DNA of 64,000 bases from Mesostigma viride (taxonomy: Eukaryota; Streptophyta; Mesostigmatophyceae; Mesostigmatales; Mesostigmataceae). The stretch covers positions 1 to 64,000 of the forward strand of contig RPFO01000279.1 in the NCBI GenBank assembly GCA_009746045.1, read 5' to 3'. This document shows positions 43,250 to 56,200 of the stretch, piece after piece. The position numbers and the translations under genes are program-made. The notes under the pieces were generated by a model. That model saw only the letters and a program-made list of their open reading frames with translations, was not told the origin of the DNA and did not search any database. Position 1 is the stretch's first letter. Every line of letters starts with the position of its first letter.

Positions 43250-44241
43250 TGCTGTTGCAGGAAACAAGGTGAAGCAAGGTGGGCCATAACAAGTTATAAG
43301 GCGAAGCGAGGTGAGCTGTTGTATAGTTTAGTAGGAAAACGCCAAGGCATGGTGACTGGTGGAGTCTAGAAAAGCAGTGGCAAGGTGACGTGCGCCGGCT
43401 TAGTGGTCATCACAAGGTGCGATGAGGTAGTCGTTAGTGCAGTAGCAAGTGAAGACTTGGGATCTTCGCAGAAGCTCACGATGCTCACTACCGTATTGGT
43501 GCAGATTATTGGTGCAGCTTAATTCCAGGCTGCTGGATGGCATGGCTAATATGCGGTGAGTGTGTGTGGGGGGGGGGGGGGGGGGGGGCACTTTGTTTAT
43601 GTACGCTAGGCGCAGGAACTGTGAACTAGAGATGATGAAAAATCTAATTATCATTATTGTTATTATTTTGTCCATTGTATTTGTAAATGCATGCCTGGGA
43701 GTTTGAGCATGCCACTCGATGAGTTCTATTATTCAGGCCGTGGGTGTAGCGCTTTTCTCACAACTATTAAGCGTTGGGAAACAACCCTGGCTAGAAATAT
43801 TTTGTGAAGGGACTCAGCTGTTGCTATCAAACGGTCCTATGAAACGGTCAAACAACTAGCTCTAGCTTCTATGATGCATCTCTTTTGAACTGACACTAGC
43901 CAGCTATGTTACAGACAATTTCACCTGCGCCCTAAGCTGCTCATCCCTTTTGCCACCTAACTCAATACCTGCCTAAACACAGGCATTTGCACCGTATCCC
44001 AAAGCCCAGCATTGGATACGAAAGTAGAAAAAAGCCCAAGCTCGATTCCCGAAGCCTGCATTTTACTTCCAAAGCCTGAGTCCAAATGCCACAGACTTTT
44101 TTAAAAAGAAATTTGTTTACTACTATATAAATGTCCCAATTTTAATGTACCCGTCCATCTAACGTCTGTGCACGCTTGCCCATGTCCATGTTCACTCCTG
44201 CCCACCTACCATTTCCTCTTCCCCTTCCTAATCCTCCCCAC
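43250..44241. other. Intergenic region with long poly-G
   Basis: A run of about 21 G lies at 43568-43588. The remainder is unique with no supported gene. It probably contains the promoter of the following plus-strand gene, though no core element was recognised. Confidence 0.5.
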
Positions 44242-44277
44242 ATGATGAGCAGCTCTAGCTCCTTGCTGCGTGGCATG
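44242..44277 (+). CDS. Probable exon 1 of WD40 gene
   Basis: ATGATG followed by a Ser-rich stretch (MMSSSSSLLRGM) ends in phase 0 at GTGAGTGAAA, a good donor. There is no independent proof that it is the start. Confidence 0.4.
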
Positions 44278-47200
44278 GTGAGTGAAAATGTTGCCATTTT
44301 CTCCGCTTTGCCCCCCCCCTGACCTTCACTAACGGCTCTTCATTTTTTCCCCAGCAAACAGTTCTCCTATGTGAACGACGAGGGTAATCCGTTAACATGG
44401 ACCATGAGAGGCTGCGCATGCTTGCCCACGCTCACTCCACATCCCCTCCCCTTCCCCTTGCCCTCCCCCCTTTCTCCCTTGTGCCAGTTCTCTTACGTGG
44501 ACGACCATGGTCAGCCGATGGTATTCGTGACGCTCTCCCACCAAGGCCAACTGCAGACGCTAGCATTCCCGGCCACTGACGCCGGCAGCACGCACAGCCT
44601 CCGCGTGTGGGTGCCCGCCCAAACAATCTGCCTTTGTTTCGGCATCATCCTGGCCGATAGAACCACCGATGCACATGATTACCCTGGTTCGTCTACCTCT
44701 GGCCAATCGGGCACCCCGGCCAAGGGCATCTCTCCCACTACAGCGATCGGCACCGCGGAGAGCTTCCCAGTGGCTCCACCTACCGCAGAGAATGGAAGAT
44801 CCGCTGCTGCCAGATGCCCAGTACTAGCTACATCCCCAGCTGCTCTCAGTCGCATTGATGTTTGCCCTAGCCCTACTGCTGCTGCTGGGGCGGCTGCCGA
44901 GCGTGGATCGGCTGCCATTTGCCCAGTCGCTGGGACATCGTCGACTGCCGAGCACGTGTCGGCTGCCAGTGTCCAGCTGTGGGCGCGCAGGCAGGGAGGA
45001 TATTACGACCTGGTTGCCCCTGTGATTACCCAGAGTGAGGCCGGGTTCATGGTGCGGCCGGGGCGGTATGAGGTGACATTCCTGGGGATGGGCGACCAGC
45101 GGCCGCAGGATCGTGTTCCAACAAGGGGGACGGGGCACTGGCGGCATCAACCAAGGGGGACGGGGCATTGTCCTTGTAATACTTACCCAGAGGGATATCG
45201 GAGGGCTCACGCTCGACAGGTGAGGCTTGCGTGGTTTATCTACTTAGTACTGGTTGGTAGACTTGGCTGGTTGGTAGACTTGGCTGGTTGGTAGACTTGG
45301 CTGGTTGGTAGACTTGGCTGGTTGGTAGACTTGGCTGGTTGGTAGACTTGGCTGGTTGGTAGACTTGGCTGGTTGGTATATGTTACCTGGTTGGTAGACC
45401 ATTGAGACGGTGAGTGAATAAACCAGTTCTTCTGGTAGGTGGTCTGCTGGCGATTGTTTACTGGTGCACGCCACGCTCCGCCGCCCATGCCAATTTTACA
45501 ATCAAACAGGGGTGACCATTTCTACGATTGCGATCGGCCATGAATGCTATACTGAAAAAACTAACAAGGGTTGGTTTCCTCGGTACTTGTTGTATCGTTG
45601 ATCGATCAAAGTATAGGCGAGGGTTGGTTTCCTCGGTACTTGTTGTATCGTTGATCGATCAAAGTATAGGCGAGGGTTGGTTTCCTCGGTACTTGTTGTA
45701 TCGTTGATCGATCAAAGTATAGGCAAGGGTTGGTTTCCTCGGTACTTGTTGTATCGTTAATCGATCAAAGTATAGGCAAGGGTTGGTTTCCTCGGTACTT
45801 GTTGTATCGTTGATCGATCAAAGTATAGGCGAGGGTTGGTTTCCTCGGTACTTGTTGTATCGTTGATCGATCAAAGTATAGGCGAGGGTTGGTTTCCTCG
45901 GTACTTGTTGTATCGTTGATCGATCAAAGTATAGGCGAGGGTTGGTTTCCTCGGTACTTGTTGTATCGTTGATCGATCAAAGTATAGGCGGGGGTTGGTT
46001 TCCTCGGTACTTGTTGTATCGTTGATCGATCAAAGTATAGGCGAGGGTTGGTTTCCTCGGTACTTGTTGTATCGTTAATCGATCAAAGTATAGGCAAGGG
46101 TTTGTTTCCTCGGTACTTGTTGTATCGTTGATCGATCAAAGTATAGGCGAGGGTTGGTTTCCTCGGTACTTGTTGTATCGTTGATCGATCAAAGTATAGG
46201 CGAGGGTTGGTTTCCTCGGTACTTGTTGTGTCGTTGATCGATCAAAGTATAGGCGGGGGTTGGTTTCCTCGGTACTTGTTGTGTCGTTGATCGATCAAAG
46301 TATAGGCAAGGGTTGGTTTCCTCGGTACTTGTTGTATCGTTGATCGATCAAAGTATAGGCGAGGGTTGGTTTCCTCGGTACTTGTTGTATCGTTGATCGA
46401 TCAAAGTATAGGCGGGGGTTGGTTTCCTCGGTACTTGTTGCATCGTTGATCGATCAAAGTATAGGCGAGGGTTGGTTTCCTCGGTACTTGTTGTATCGTT
46501 GATCGATCAAAGTATAGGCAAGGGTTGGTTTCCTCGGTACTTGTTGTATCGTTGATCGATCAAAGTATAGGCAAGGGTTGGTTTCCTCGGTACTTGTTGT
46601 ATCGTTGATCGATCAAAGTATAGGCAAGGGTTGGTTTCCTCGGTACTTGTTGTATCGTTGATCGATCAAAGTATAGGCAAGGGTTGGTTTCCTCGGTACT
46701 TGTTGTATCGTTGATCGATCAAAGTATAGGCGAGGGTTGGTTTCCTCGGTACTTGTTGTATCGTTGATCGATCAAAGTATAGGCGAGGGTTGGTTTCCTC
46801 GGTACTTGTTGTGTCGTTGATCGATCAAAGTATAGGCAAGGGTTGGTTTCCTCGGTACTTGTTGTATCGTTGATCGATCAAAGTATAGGCGAGGGTTGGT
46901 TTCCTCGGTACTTGTTGCATCGTTGATCGATCAAAGTATAGGCGAGGGTTGGTTTCCTCGGTACTTGTTGTATCGTTGATCGATCAAAGTATAGGCGAGG
47001 GTTGGTTTCCTCGGTACTTGTTGTATCGTTGATCGATCAAAGTATAGGCGAGGGTTGGTTTCCTCGGTACTTGTTGTATCGTTGATCGATCAAAGTATAG
47101 GCGAGGGTTGGTTTCCTCGGTACTTGTTGTATCGTTGATCGATCAAAGTATAGGCGAGGGTTGGTTTCCTCGGTACTTGTTGCATCGTTGATCGATCAAA

Positions 47201-50200
47201 GTATAGGCAAGGGTTGGTTTCCTCGGTACTTGTTGTATCGTTGATCGATCAAAGTATAGGCGGGGGTTGGTTTCCTCGGTACTTGTTGTATCGTTGATCG
47301 ATCAAAGTATAGGCGGGGGTTGGTTTCCTCGGTACTTGTTGTATCGTTGATCGATCAAAGTATAGGCAAGGGTTGGTTTCCTCGGTACTTGTTGCATCGT
47401 TGATCGATCAAAGTATAGGCGAGGGTTGGTTTCCTCGGTACTTGTTGTATCGTTGATCGATCAAAGTATAGGCAAGGGTTGGTTTCCTCGGTACTTGTTG
47501 TATCGTTAATCGATCAAAGTATAGGCAAGGGTTGGTTTCCTCGGTACTTGTTGTATCGTTGATCGATCAAAGTATAGGCGAGGGTTGGTTTCCTCGGTAC
47601 TTGTTGTATCGTTGATCGATCAAAGTATAGGCGAGGGTTGGTTTCCTCGGTACTTGTTGTATCGTTGATCGATCAAAGTATAGGCGAGGGTTGGTTTCCT
47701 CGGTACTTGTTGTATCGTTGATCGATCAAAGTATAGGCGGGGGTTGGTTTCCTCGGTACTTGTTGTATCGTTGATCGATCAAAGTATAGGCGAGGGTTGG
47801 TTTCCTCGGTACTTGTTGTATCGTTAATCGATCAAAGTATAGGCAAGGGTTTGTTTCCTCGGTACTTGTTGTATCGTTGATCGATCAAAGTATAGGCGAG
47901 GGTTGGTTTCCTCGGTACTTGTTGTATCGTTGATCGATCAAAGTATAGGCGAGGGTTGGTTTCCTCGGTACTTGTTGTGTCGTTGATCGATCAAAGTATA
48001 GGCGGGGGTTGGTTTCCTCGGTACTTGTTGTGTCGTTGATCGATCAAAGTATAGGCAAGGGTTGGTTTCCTCGGTACTTGTTGTATCGTTGATCGATCAA
48101 AGTATAGGCGAGGGTTGGTTTCCTCGGTACTTGTTGTATCGTTGATCGATCAAAGTATAGGCGGGGGTTGGTTTCCTCGGTACTTGTTGCATCGTTGATC
48201 GATCAAAGTATAGGCGAGGGTTGGTTTCCTCGGTACTTGTTGTATCGTTGATCGATCAAAGTATAGGCAAGGGTTGGTTTCCTCGGTACTTGTTGTATCG
48301 TTGATCGATCAAAGTATAGGCAAGGGTTGGTTTCCTCGGTACTTGTTGTATCGTTGATCGATCAAAGTATAGGCAAGGGTTGGTTTCCTCGGTACTTGTT
48401 GTATCGTTGATCGATCAAAGTATAGGCAAGGGTTGGTTTCCTCGGTACTTGTTGTATCGTTGATCGATCAAAGTATAGGCGAGGGTTGGTTTCCTCGGTA
48501 CTTGTTGTATCGTTGATCGATCAAAGTATAGGCGAGGGTTGGTTTCCTCGGTACTTGTTGTGTCGTTGATCGATCAAAGTATAGGCAAGGGTTGGTTTCC
48601 TCGGTACTTGTTGTATCGTTGATCGATCAAAGTATAGGCGAGGGTTGGTTTCCTCGGTACTTGTTGCATCGTTGATCGATCAAAGTATAGGCGAGGGTTG
48701 GTTTCCTCGGTACTTGTTGTATCGTTGATCGATCAAAGTATAGGCGAGGGTTGGTTTCCTCGGTACTTGTTGTATCGTTGATCGATCAAAGTATAGGCGA
48801 GGGTTGGTTTCCTCGGTACTTGTTGTATCGTTGATCGATCAAAGTATAGGCGAGGGTTGGTTTCCTCGGTACTTGTTGTATCGTTGATCGATCAAAGTAT
48901 AGGCGAGGGTTGGTTTCCTCGGTACTTGTTGCATCGTTGATCGATCAAAGTATAGGCAAGGGTTGGTTTCCTCGGTACTTGTTGTATCGTTGATCGATCA
49001 AAGTATAGGCGGGGGTTGGTTTCCTCGGTACTTGTTGTATCGTTGATCGATCAAAGTATAGGCGGGGGTTGGTTTCCTCGGTACTTGTTGTATCGTTGAT
49101 CGATCAAAGTATAGGCAAGGGTTGGTTTCCTCGGTACTTGTTGCATCGTTGATCGATCAAAGTATAGGCGAGGGTTGGTTTCCTCGGTACTTGTTGCATC
49201 GTTGATCGATCAAAGTATAGGCAAGGGTTGGTTTCCTCGGTACTTGTTGTATCGTTGATCGATCAAAGTATAGGCAAGGGTTGGTTTCCTCGGTACTTGT
49301 TGTATCGTTGATCGATCAAAGTATAGGCGAGGGTTGGTTTCCTCGGTACTTGTTGTATCGTTGATCGATCAAAGTATAGGCGAGGGTTGGTTTCCTCGGT
49401 ACTTGTTGTATCGTTGATCGATCAAAGTATAGGCGAGGGTTGGTTTCCTCGGTACTTGTTGTATCGTTGATCGATCAAAGTATAGGCGAGGGTTGGTTTC
49501 CTCGGTACTTGTTGTATCGTTGATCGATCAAAGTATAGGCGGGGTTGGTTTCCTCGGTACTTGTTGTATCGTTGATCGATCAAAGTATAGGCGAGGGTTG
49601 GTTTCCTCGGTACTTGTTGTATCGTTGATCGATCAAAGTATAGGCGAGGGTTGGTTTCCTCGGTACTTGTTGTATCGTTGATCGATCAAAGTATAGGCGA
49701 GGGTTGGTTTCCTCGGTACTTGTTGTATCGTTGATCGATCAAAGTATAGGCGAGGGTTGGTTTCCTCGGTACTTGTTGTATCGTTGATCGATCAAAGTAT
49801 AGGCGAGGGTTGGTTTCCTCGGTACTTGTTGTATCGTTGATCGATCAAAGTATAGGCAAGGGTTGGTTTCCTCGGTACTTGTTGTATCGTTGATCGATCA
49901 AAGTATAGGCAAGGGTTGGTTTCCTCGGTACTTGTTGTATCGTTGATCGATCAAAGTATAGGCGAGGGTTGGTTTCCTCGGTACTTGTTGTATCGTTGAT
50001 CGATCAAAGTATAGGCGAGGGTTGGTTTCCTCGGTACTTGTTGTGTCGTTGATCGATCAAAGTATAGGCAAGGGTTGGTTTCCTCGGTACTTGTTGTATC
50101 GTTGATCGATCAAAGTATAGGCGAGGGTTGGTTTCCTCGGTACTTGTTGCATCGTTGATCGATCAAAGTATAGGCGAGGGTTGGTTTCCTCGGTACTTGT

Positions 50201-53200
50201 TGTATCGTTGATCGATCAAAGTATAGGCGAGGGTTGGTTTCCTCGGTACTTGTTGTATCGTTGATCGATCAAAGTATAGGCGAGGGTTGGTTTCCTCGGT
50301 ACTTGTTGTATCGTTGATCGATCAAAGTATAGGCGAGGGTTGGTTTCCTCGGTACTTGTTGTATCGTTGATCGATCAAAGTATAGGCGAGGGTTGGTTTC
50401 CTCGGTACTTGTTGCATCGTTGATCGATCAAAGTATAGGCAAGGGTTGGTTTCCTCGGTACTTGTTGTATCGTTGATCGATCAAAGTATAGGCAAGGGTT
50501 GGTTTCCTCGGTACTTGTTGCATCGTTGATCGATCAAAGTATAGGCAAGGGTTGGTTTCCTCGGTACTTGTTGCATCGTTGATCGATCAAAGTATAGGCA
50601 AGGGTTGGTTTCCTCGGTACTTGTTGTATCGTTGATCGATCAAAGTATAGGCGAGGGTTGGTTTCCTCGGTACTTGTTGTATCGTTGATCGATCAAAGTA
50701 TAGGCGAGGGTTGGTTTCCTCGGTACTTGTTGTATCGTTGATCGATCAAAGTATAGGCGAGGGTTGGTTTCCTCGGTACTTGTTGTATCGTTGATCGATC
50801 AAAGTATAGGCAAGGGTTGGTTTCCTCGGTACTTGTTGTATCGTTGATCGATCAAAGTATAGGCGAGGGTTGGCTTCCTCGGTACTTGTTGTATCGTTGA
50901 TCGATCAAAGTATAGGCGGGGGTTGGTTTCCTCGGTGCTTGTTGTATCGTTGATCGATCAAAGTATAGGCGAGGGTTGGTTTCCTCGGTACTTGTTGTAT
51001 CGTTGATCGATCAAAGTATAGGCGAGGGTTGGTTTCCTCGGTACTTGTTGTATCGTTGATCGATCAAAGTATAGGCGAGGGTTGGTTTCCTCGGTACTTG
51101 TTGTATCGTTGATCGATCAAAGTACAGTTAGTTTAAAGGACCTATGGGAGCAGTAGTAAGGGAGGTGTTTCGCCGCGCACACACACAGCGCGTCTAGGTG
51201 AGGTCATCCATGGATCGAGCACCGCGTGCGCTAAGCAGTGACGTGCAAAATGGCAGGGCCCAGCCCGCCCAAGCACCCCCATTGAGTTTTGATCAGTGAT
51301 CAACAGTCATCACCATTGCTGGGAGTCAGCCTTGCCGGTGTCGACATCGATGTGTGAAAACAAGTTAGAAACTTCCTGTTTTCCTGTTCCTTTTTTCCCC
51401 CTTGTCGTTGGCATATGACGGTTCCGTGCCGCGATTCCAGCATAAGTGACACCTCCTTTATCTCTTGACTTGTCATCGCCAAAAATAAGCTTATGATGTC
51501 TCTAGCTTGTGATATCTGTGCCGCCTTATCATGACGCCATGAGCTTTTGATGTCTCTTACAGCGTTGTCATCGCCAGCCTTGTCCTCGTCTTCGTTGTCA
51601 TGGACATGGTCTTTGGTGGTGGGCCATGACCATGTAATTTGGTCACAGTAATCGCCATCGTTCAGGATCCGTCCAGCTGCATCCGTCCAGCTGTTACCAC
51701 TAATGTGTGATCACCTCCACCGGTAAATCCACCCAATCCTGCGGGGTGTGGCATGCAGAATGCGACGTCGCCAATTCCCTGGGCACCACCCCAGCCATGC
51801 CAGCCACACCAGCCACGCCAGCCACGCCAGCCACCCCATGTACCCCGGAAGAGATCCGCCGCAAGGGCGCCGGAGGAGATCCGCTGCGTCGCCACGCTGG
51901 TCCACGACGCGTGCGGCGGCATCACTTCCCTCACAGTTGGGGAGGGCGTCTTCTGCAGCGGGACTAACAACGGGAGTGTAAAGGTGGGCGGTTGGGCGAT
52001 GTGCAGTCTATGGATGGACACAGGATCACGCGCCACTCAGTACAGCGGCACAAATAACGGGAGCGTAAAGGTGGGCGGTTCAGAATAGTGTACGGGTGGG
52101 CCTTAAATATATAGGTGGGCGGTATGTGTTATGGATGGAATACAGGATCGGAAGGTTTTATTTCGCAGTAAGTACGAAAAAAAATTATTGCGCAGCGGCA
52201 CAAACAACGGGAGTGTATGTATAGGTGGGGCCAGCGGATGTACCAGGGTACAGGAAAGAGAGGCCTTGTCTACTCGCACACATGTTGGTGCAGATGCACT
52301 ACATCATGCAGGGGTACAGGTAAAGAAGTTGCAGGCATCCGTTCCATCCCAAGCAAGTTGGCAGGGCGCCTGGCCCGGCCCGGTACATGTTGATGCGGAT
52401 AAATGCTACACCAGGTAATACCAAAGTAGTGCCAGGTTACAGGTGAAGTTTTTGCAGGCATGCAGGCATCCGTTCCGTTCCAAGTTAGCGGGGTGCTAGT
52501 TGGCCCCAACTCTCTCATGCTGCTGATCGGCGGCATGCTGTACCCCGGGGCGCATGCCCTGTGTGCAGGTGTGGAGCGCCAGCAACTACCGGTGCTTGGC
52601 CACCTTGCCCGCTGCACACGGGGGCTGCGTCAGCGCGCTCGCGATGGATGGACACGGCCAAGTCTTGTACAGCGGTTCAACGGAGGAGGGGGAGGTGAAG
52701 GTAGAACAAGACTCCAGGAATTAGTGAATGGCATGTCCACGCGTGGCCCTTTGCTTCCACATGGCCCTTTGCTCAACTGCAGTTGAGCAAGGGCCAGCGC
52801 ATGGTGGAGGGGGGGCTGGGGGCTGAAGCGAAAGAGGAGTCAGAGGGAAAGTGCAACCATGAACATGATGGGGGGGAGGTGGAGTACGTTTATGTTTTTA
52901 GTATATTTTTACACTCGTTCTGCAACTGTGCATTGTTGTGGGAAAGTGCAACCATGAACATGGGGGGAAGGGGGACAACGTTTATGTTTTTTAGTATATT
53001 TTTACGCTCCTCGTTCTGCAACTGTGCATTGTTGTGGGTTGCCTTCTAAAGCACCAGGCTCTGGTATTCAACCCTCTTGGATGTTGCATAAAAAGTTTCT
53101 GAGTACTGAATACTGGCATATACGTGTATAGCAGCCCACGGGTTCGATGCTTCTCAGAAACTTGAGCTGTAGGAGATGCTGTAGGAGATGCTGTAGGAGA

Positions 53201-56200
53201 TGCTGTGGGAGATGCTGTAGGAGATGCTGTAGGAGATGCTATGATTACATAGCATACTGTAGGGACTTTTTTTCCTCATGCTTTCTCTCATGCATGTAAG
53301 CCCACCCTAGTCTCTCTATAGAACCCCAATCGACACAAATGCAGGCCCTCCAGTTCAACCGTTTCATCATGTATCGTTTTTTGCCATGCAAGTACGGCAT
53401 GTATGCTGCCAGATAGATCTTCTTTATCACTTAGTCACTCTTCCTGTCCCGTTGGCCATTCATTTGCAGGGCTGGCATTTGAATGGACGTTACTACACGC
53501 AAGCCGCCAGGCTGGCAGAGGCTGGCGAGGACGAGGGTGGCACCTTTCAACATGCGGTCGCGGTTGGCGACGATGCCATTTACACGGGGGCGTCCGACAG
53601 CACCATCAAGGTGAGCCATGAGCCAGCTGTGCATTTAGGTCCACAGCAAGCAGGATGCTGGGAAGGGAGGTAGATGGGGAAGGGGAGGGCTTCCAATGTC
53701 AACATGCAATAAGGGGGTTTGCGCTTTGTTTGGCTCGGGGAGGTACTGTAGAAATGGCCATGTACTAACCTGGTATTGTTAATGCTTATAAGGAGAGGGA
53801 TTAGCGAGCCCTTTGTACTCAGATACTGCTCATGTGCACTGGTGCATGGTATCTATTCCGGAAATGTGTGGTGCCTTACTGCCTCCCAGGGTATGTGCCT
53901 GGCCTGATGGATGCTTGAAAATGTACAATAGAATTTTCTGCTGCAGTGAGCAAGCGGGCAGGCATGTGCCCATATATATATACTAAACAAAATATTCGTG
54001 AATTGTGTTTATAAGTGCCGTGTGGGTGGCAGAATATCGCGGCAGGTACCTTAACTGGCATGGCAGATGGTTATGTAAGGACATAACAGTAGGCAGTAGA
54101 CAATTTCCCAACAAGCAGAAACTTGACAGCACGGGTGCTAACGTAGAGCGAAACGTCCAAGCAAAGATGAGTATTTATTCCATGGCTTTGAATTCTTTCT
54201 GCCATGCAGCCTAAAAATATGTAATGTATTGACCAACCCATTGAGATGCGCATTCACACGGCGCCTTACACTGAGCCTGCTTTGCGTGAGCTGCAGGTAT
54301 TGCTGTTGCCCGTCACTTCCACCCATGCGATGCACCACTGGGATTTCCTTTTACCAACAACAAAAAAGTGGGCTCTACGCTACGGGTTGGCCAGCAAGGC
54401 CTACGAAAGCAGAAGTTTATAGTCCTTTAACGTTTCTTAAACGATGCATCATCATGATTGATAGCTTGCAGGCGGTCCTTTTCCCTGAATCGTGGGGGAG
54501 TCACTCTACCGATTGGGGAGTCACTCTACTGAATTGGGAGTCACTCTACTGAATTGGGAGTCACTCTACCATGGCATGCATGCGTGCAGATCTGGAGCAA
54601 GAGCAACAGCAGATATGTCGCGTCCCTGGCCGGCCACACCCAGGCTGTGCGTGCGCTGGCGTTGGGCACCGACGGGAGGCTCTTCAGCGCGTCCCTCGAC
54701 CGCACTGTCAAGGTAATGAATGCACATGCCGGCCGCACTTTAAGGTAATGCTGGCCGCAGCGTTAAGGTACTGCTGTTCCAGGTACGGCCGTGGCGCCTG
54801 CGTCCGACAAAGTCGGATTATGCGTTATCTCGTCACATAGATGGCCATACTGTTGGTTCCACCTTAGTTGGGATGATTAATGTTTTCGGCTGCCCTCTTG
54901 CGCAAGTGACCCATTTTGGGGGGCACCCACAGATTCATACATCAATCAGACAACCAGTGCAGGCCAGAACTCTGGAGAATCCAGACCATGGTAGCTTGAG
55001 CCGGGCACATGCATGCATGTGCCGGCATATGTGCAGAGACCAAGCCATGAGGTGCTCTTGCTCTCGTGCACTGTAGTGAGGTTTCCCGGACAGTTTTCCT
55101 AACGCACGTGTTGCATGCTTGGGACGGCATTTGCCGCATGCGGTTCTTCACGAACAGGCTGGAAAGCCATCCCAGCTGCCAACCCAGCGTTCTCATAACC
55201 CCAGCATAACCCCAGCATAAACCCAGCGTTCTCATGATGCACGCCCAGCTGTTTTTGTGCCTGGTTACCTCTCGCGCGCTTTTTATATGCCTTTTGGTAT
55301 GCTTTTTATGTTTCAAGTTCATCGCCCTCTTGCCAGTAAGTTTCCTTTAAGGATACAGCAATAACGGATCGCTGCTCTGAAACCAGATATGAACTGTTTT
55401 TGTTGCCTTGTCCACACGGCTGCCGGCCGGGCAGGTGTGGAGCACCACGCACCGACGCTGCCTGGCCACCCTGACAGGCCATTCCCGCTACGTCTACTCG
55501 GTGGTGGTGGGAGATGGCGTGCTGTACAGCGGGTCCTACGACGGCACCATCAAGGTGGCTTTATTTATACATCACTAACTATAGTGTTCATCAGTACCTA
55601 ACGATTGTGGATTGGTTTACGCGTGCAGATAGGCACCAATAACTATGTGACCGTATTTACCAGTGCTATTTACCAGGCCGCTCTCAAGTTGGGTTGCTGA
55701 CCTTGTTCAGTCCAAGGCCAAGCATGAACAAGTGTGGGTGCACAGCCTGGTGAGATCAATTTGGGGAGGCACATTGGTTTCACGGATGAAAGCATCTCCT
55801 TTTGCTTGCAAGTGCGCTGGTATTGCTGTCCAGGCTCTTTGTTACTACAATATCATGATCCTAGAGCTACAGTGCATTGAATTCTGACAAACTTGGTGCT
55901 TTTGGAAATTTACATGTATAAAGAGCAAGGATCATGCCAACACCATGTGCTACTATATATGTTGTATGACGAGATTTGTAACCAGTAGAAGCCCTGCGCT
56001 GTGCTGTGCACACTTTCAAGCTGATCTGTACCGCGTCAGTGGTCCTCTAGCCCATGTGATGCACCATTCTGTAATTACCATGCACAGAAGTTCTGGGGAT
56101 GTCTGCAGAGTGCTATCAATGAGAAGTAGCAGGCTTGAATTTAATTGGTAAGACTTCACTGTCACGGTAACGAGGGCTGTTGTGCGGTGCTTTGAAAGGG

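Noticed and set aside
42881-43292. Ser/Leu/Phe-rich minus-strand frames resembling a membrane protein
   Set aside because: They derive from the complement of the 10-bp GAGAGAAGGT minisatellite.
45566-51125. CRISPR array (regular repeats)
   Set aside because: There are no unique spacers: the whole 53-bp unit repeats. There are no cas genes and the context is eukaryotic.
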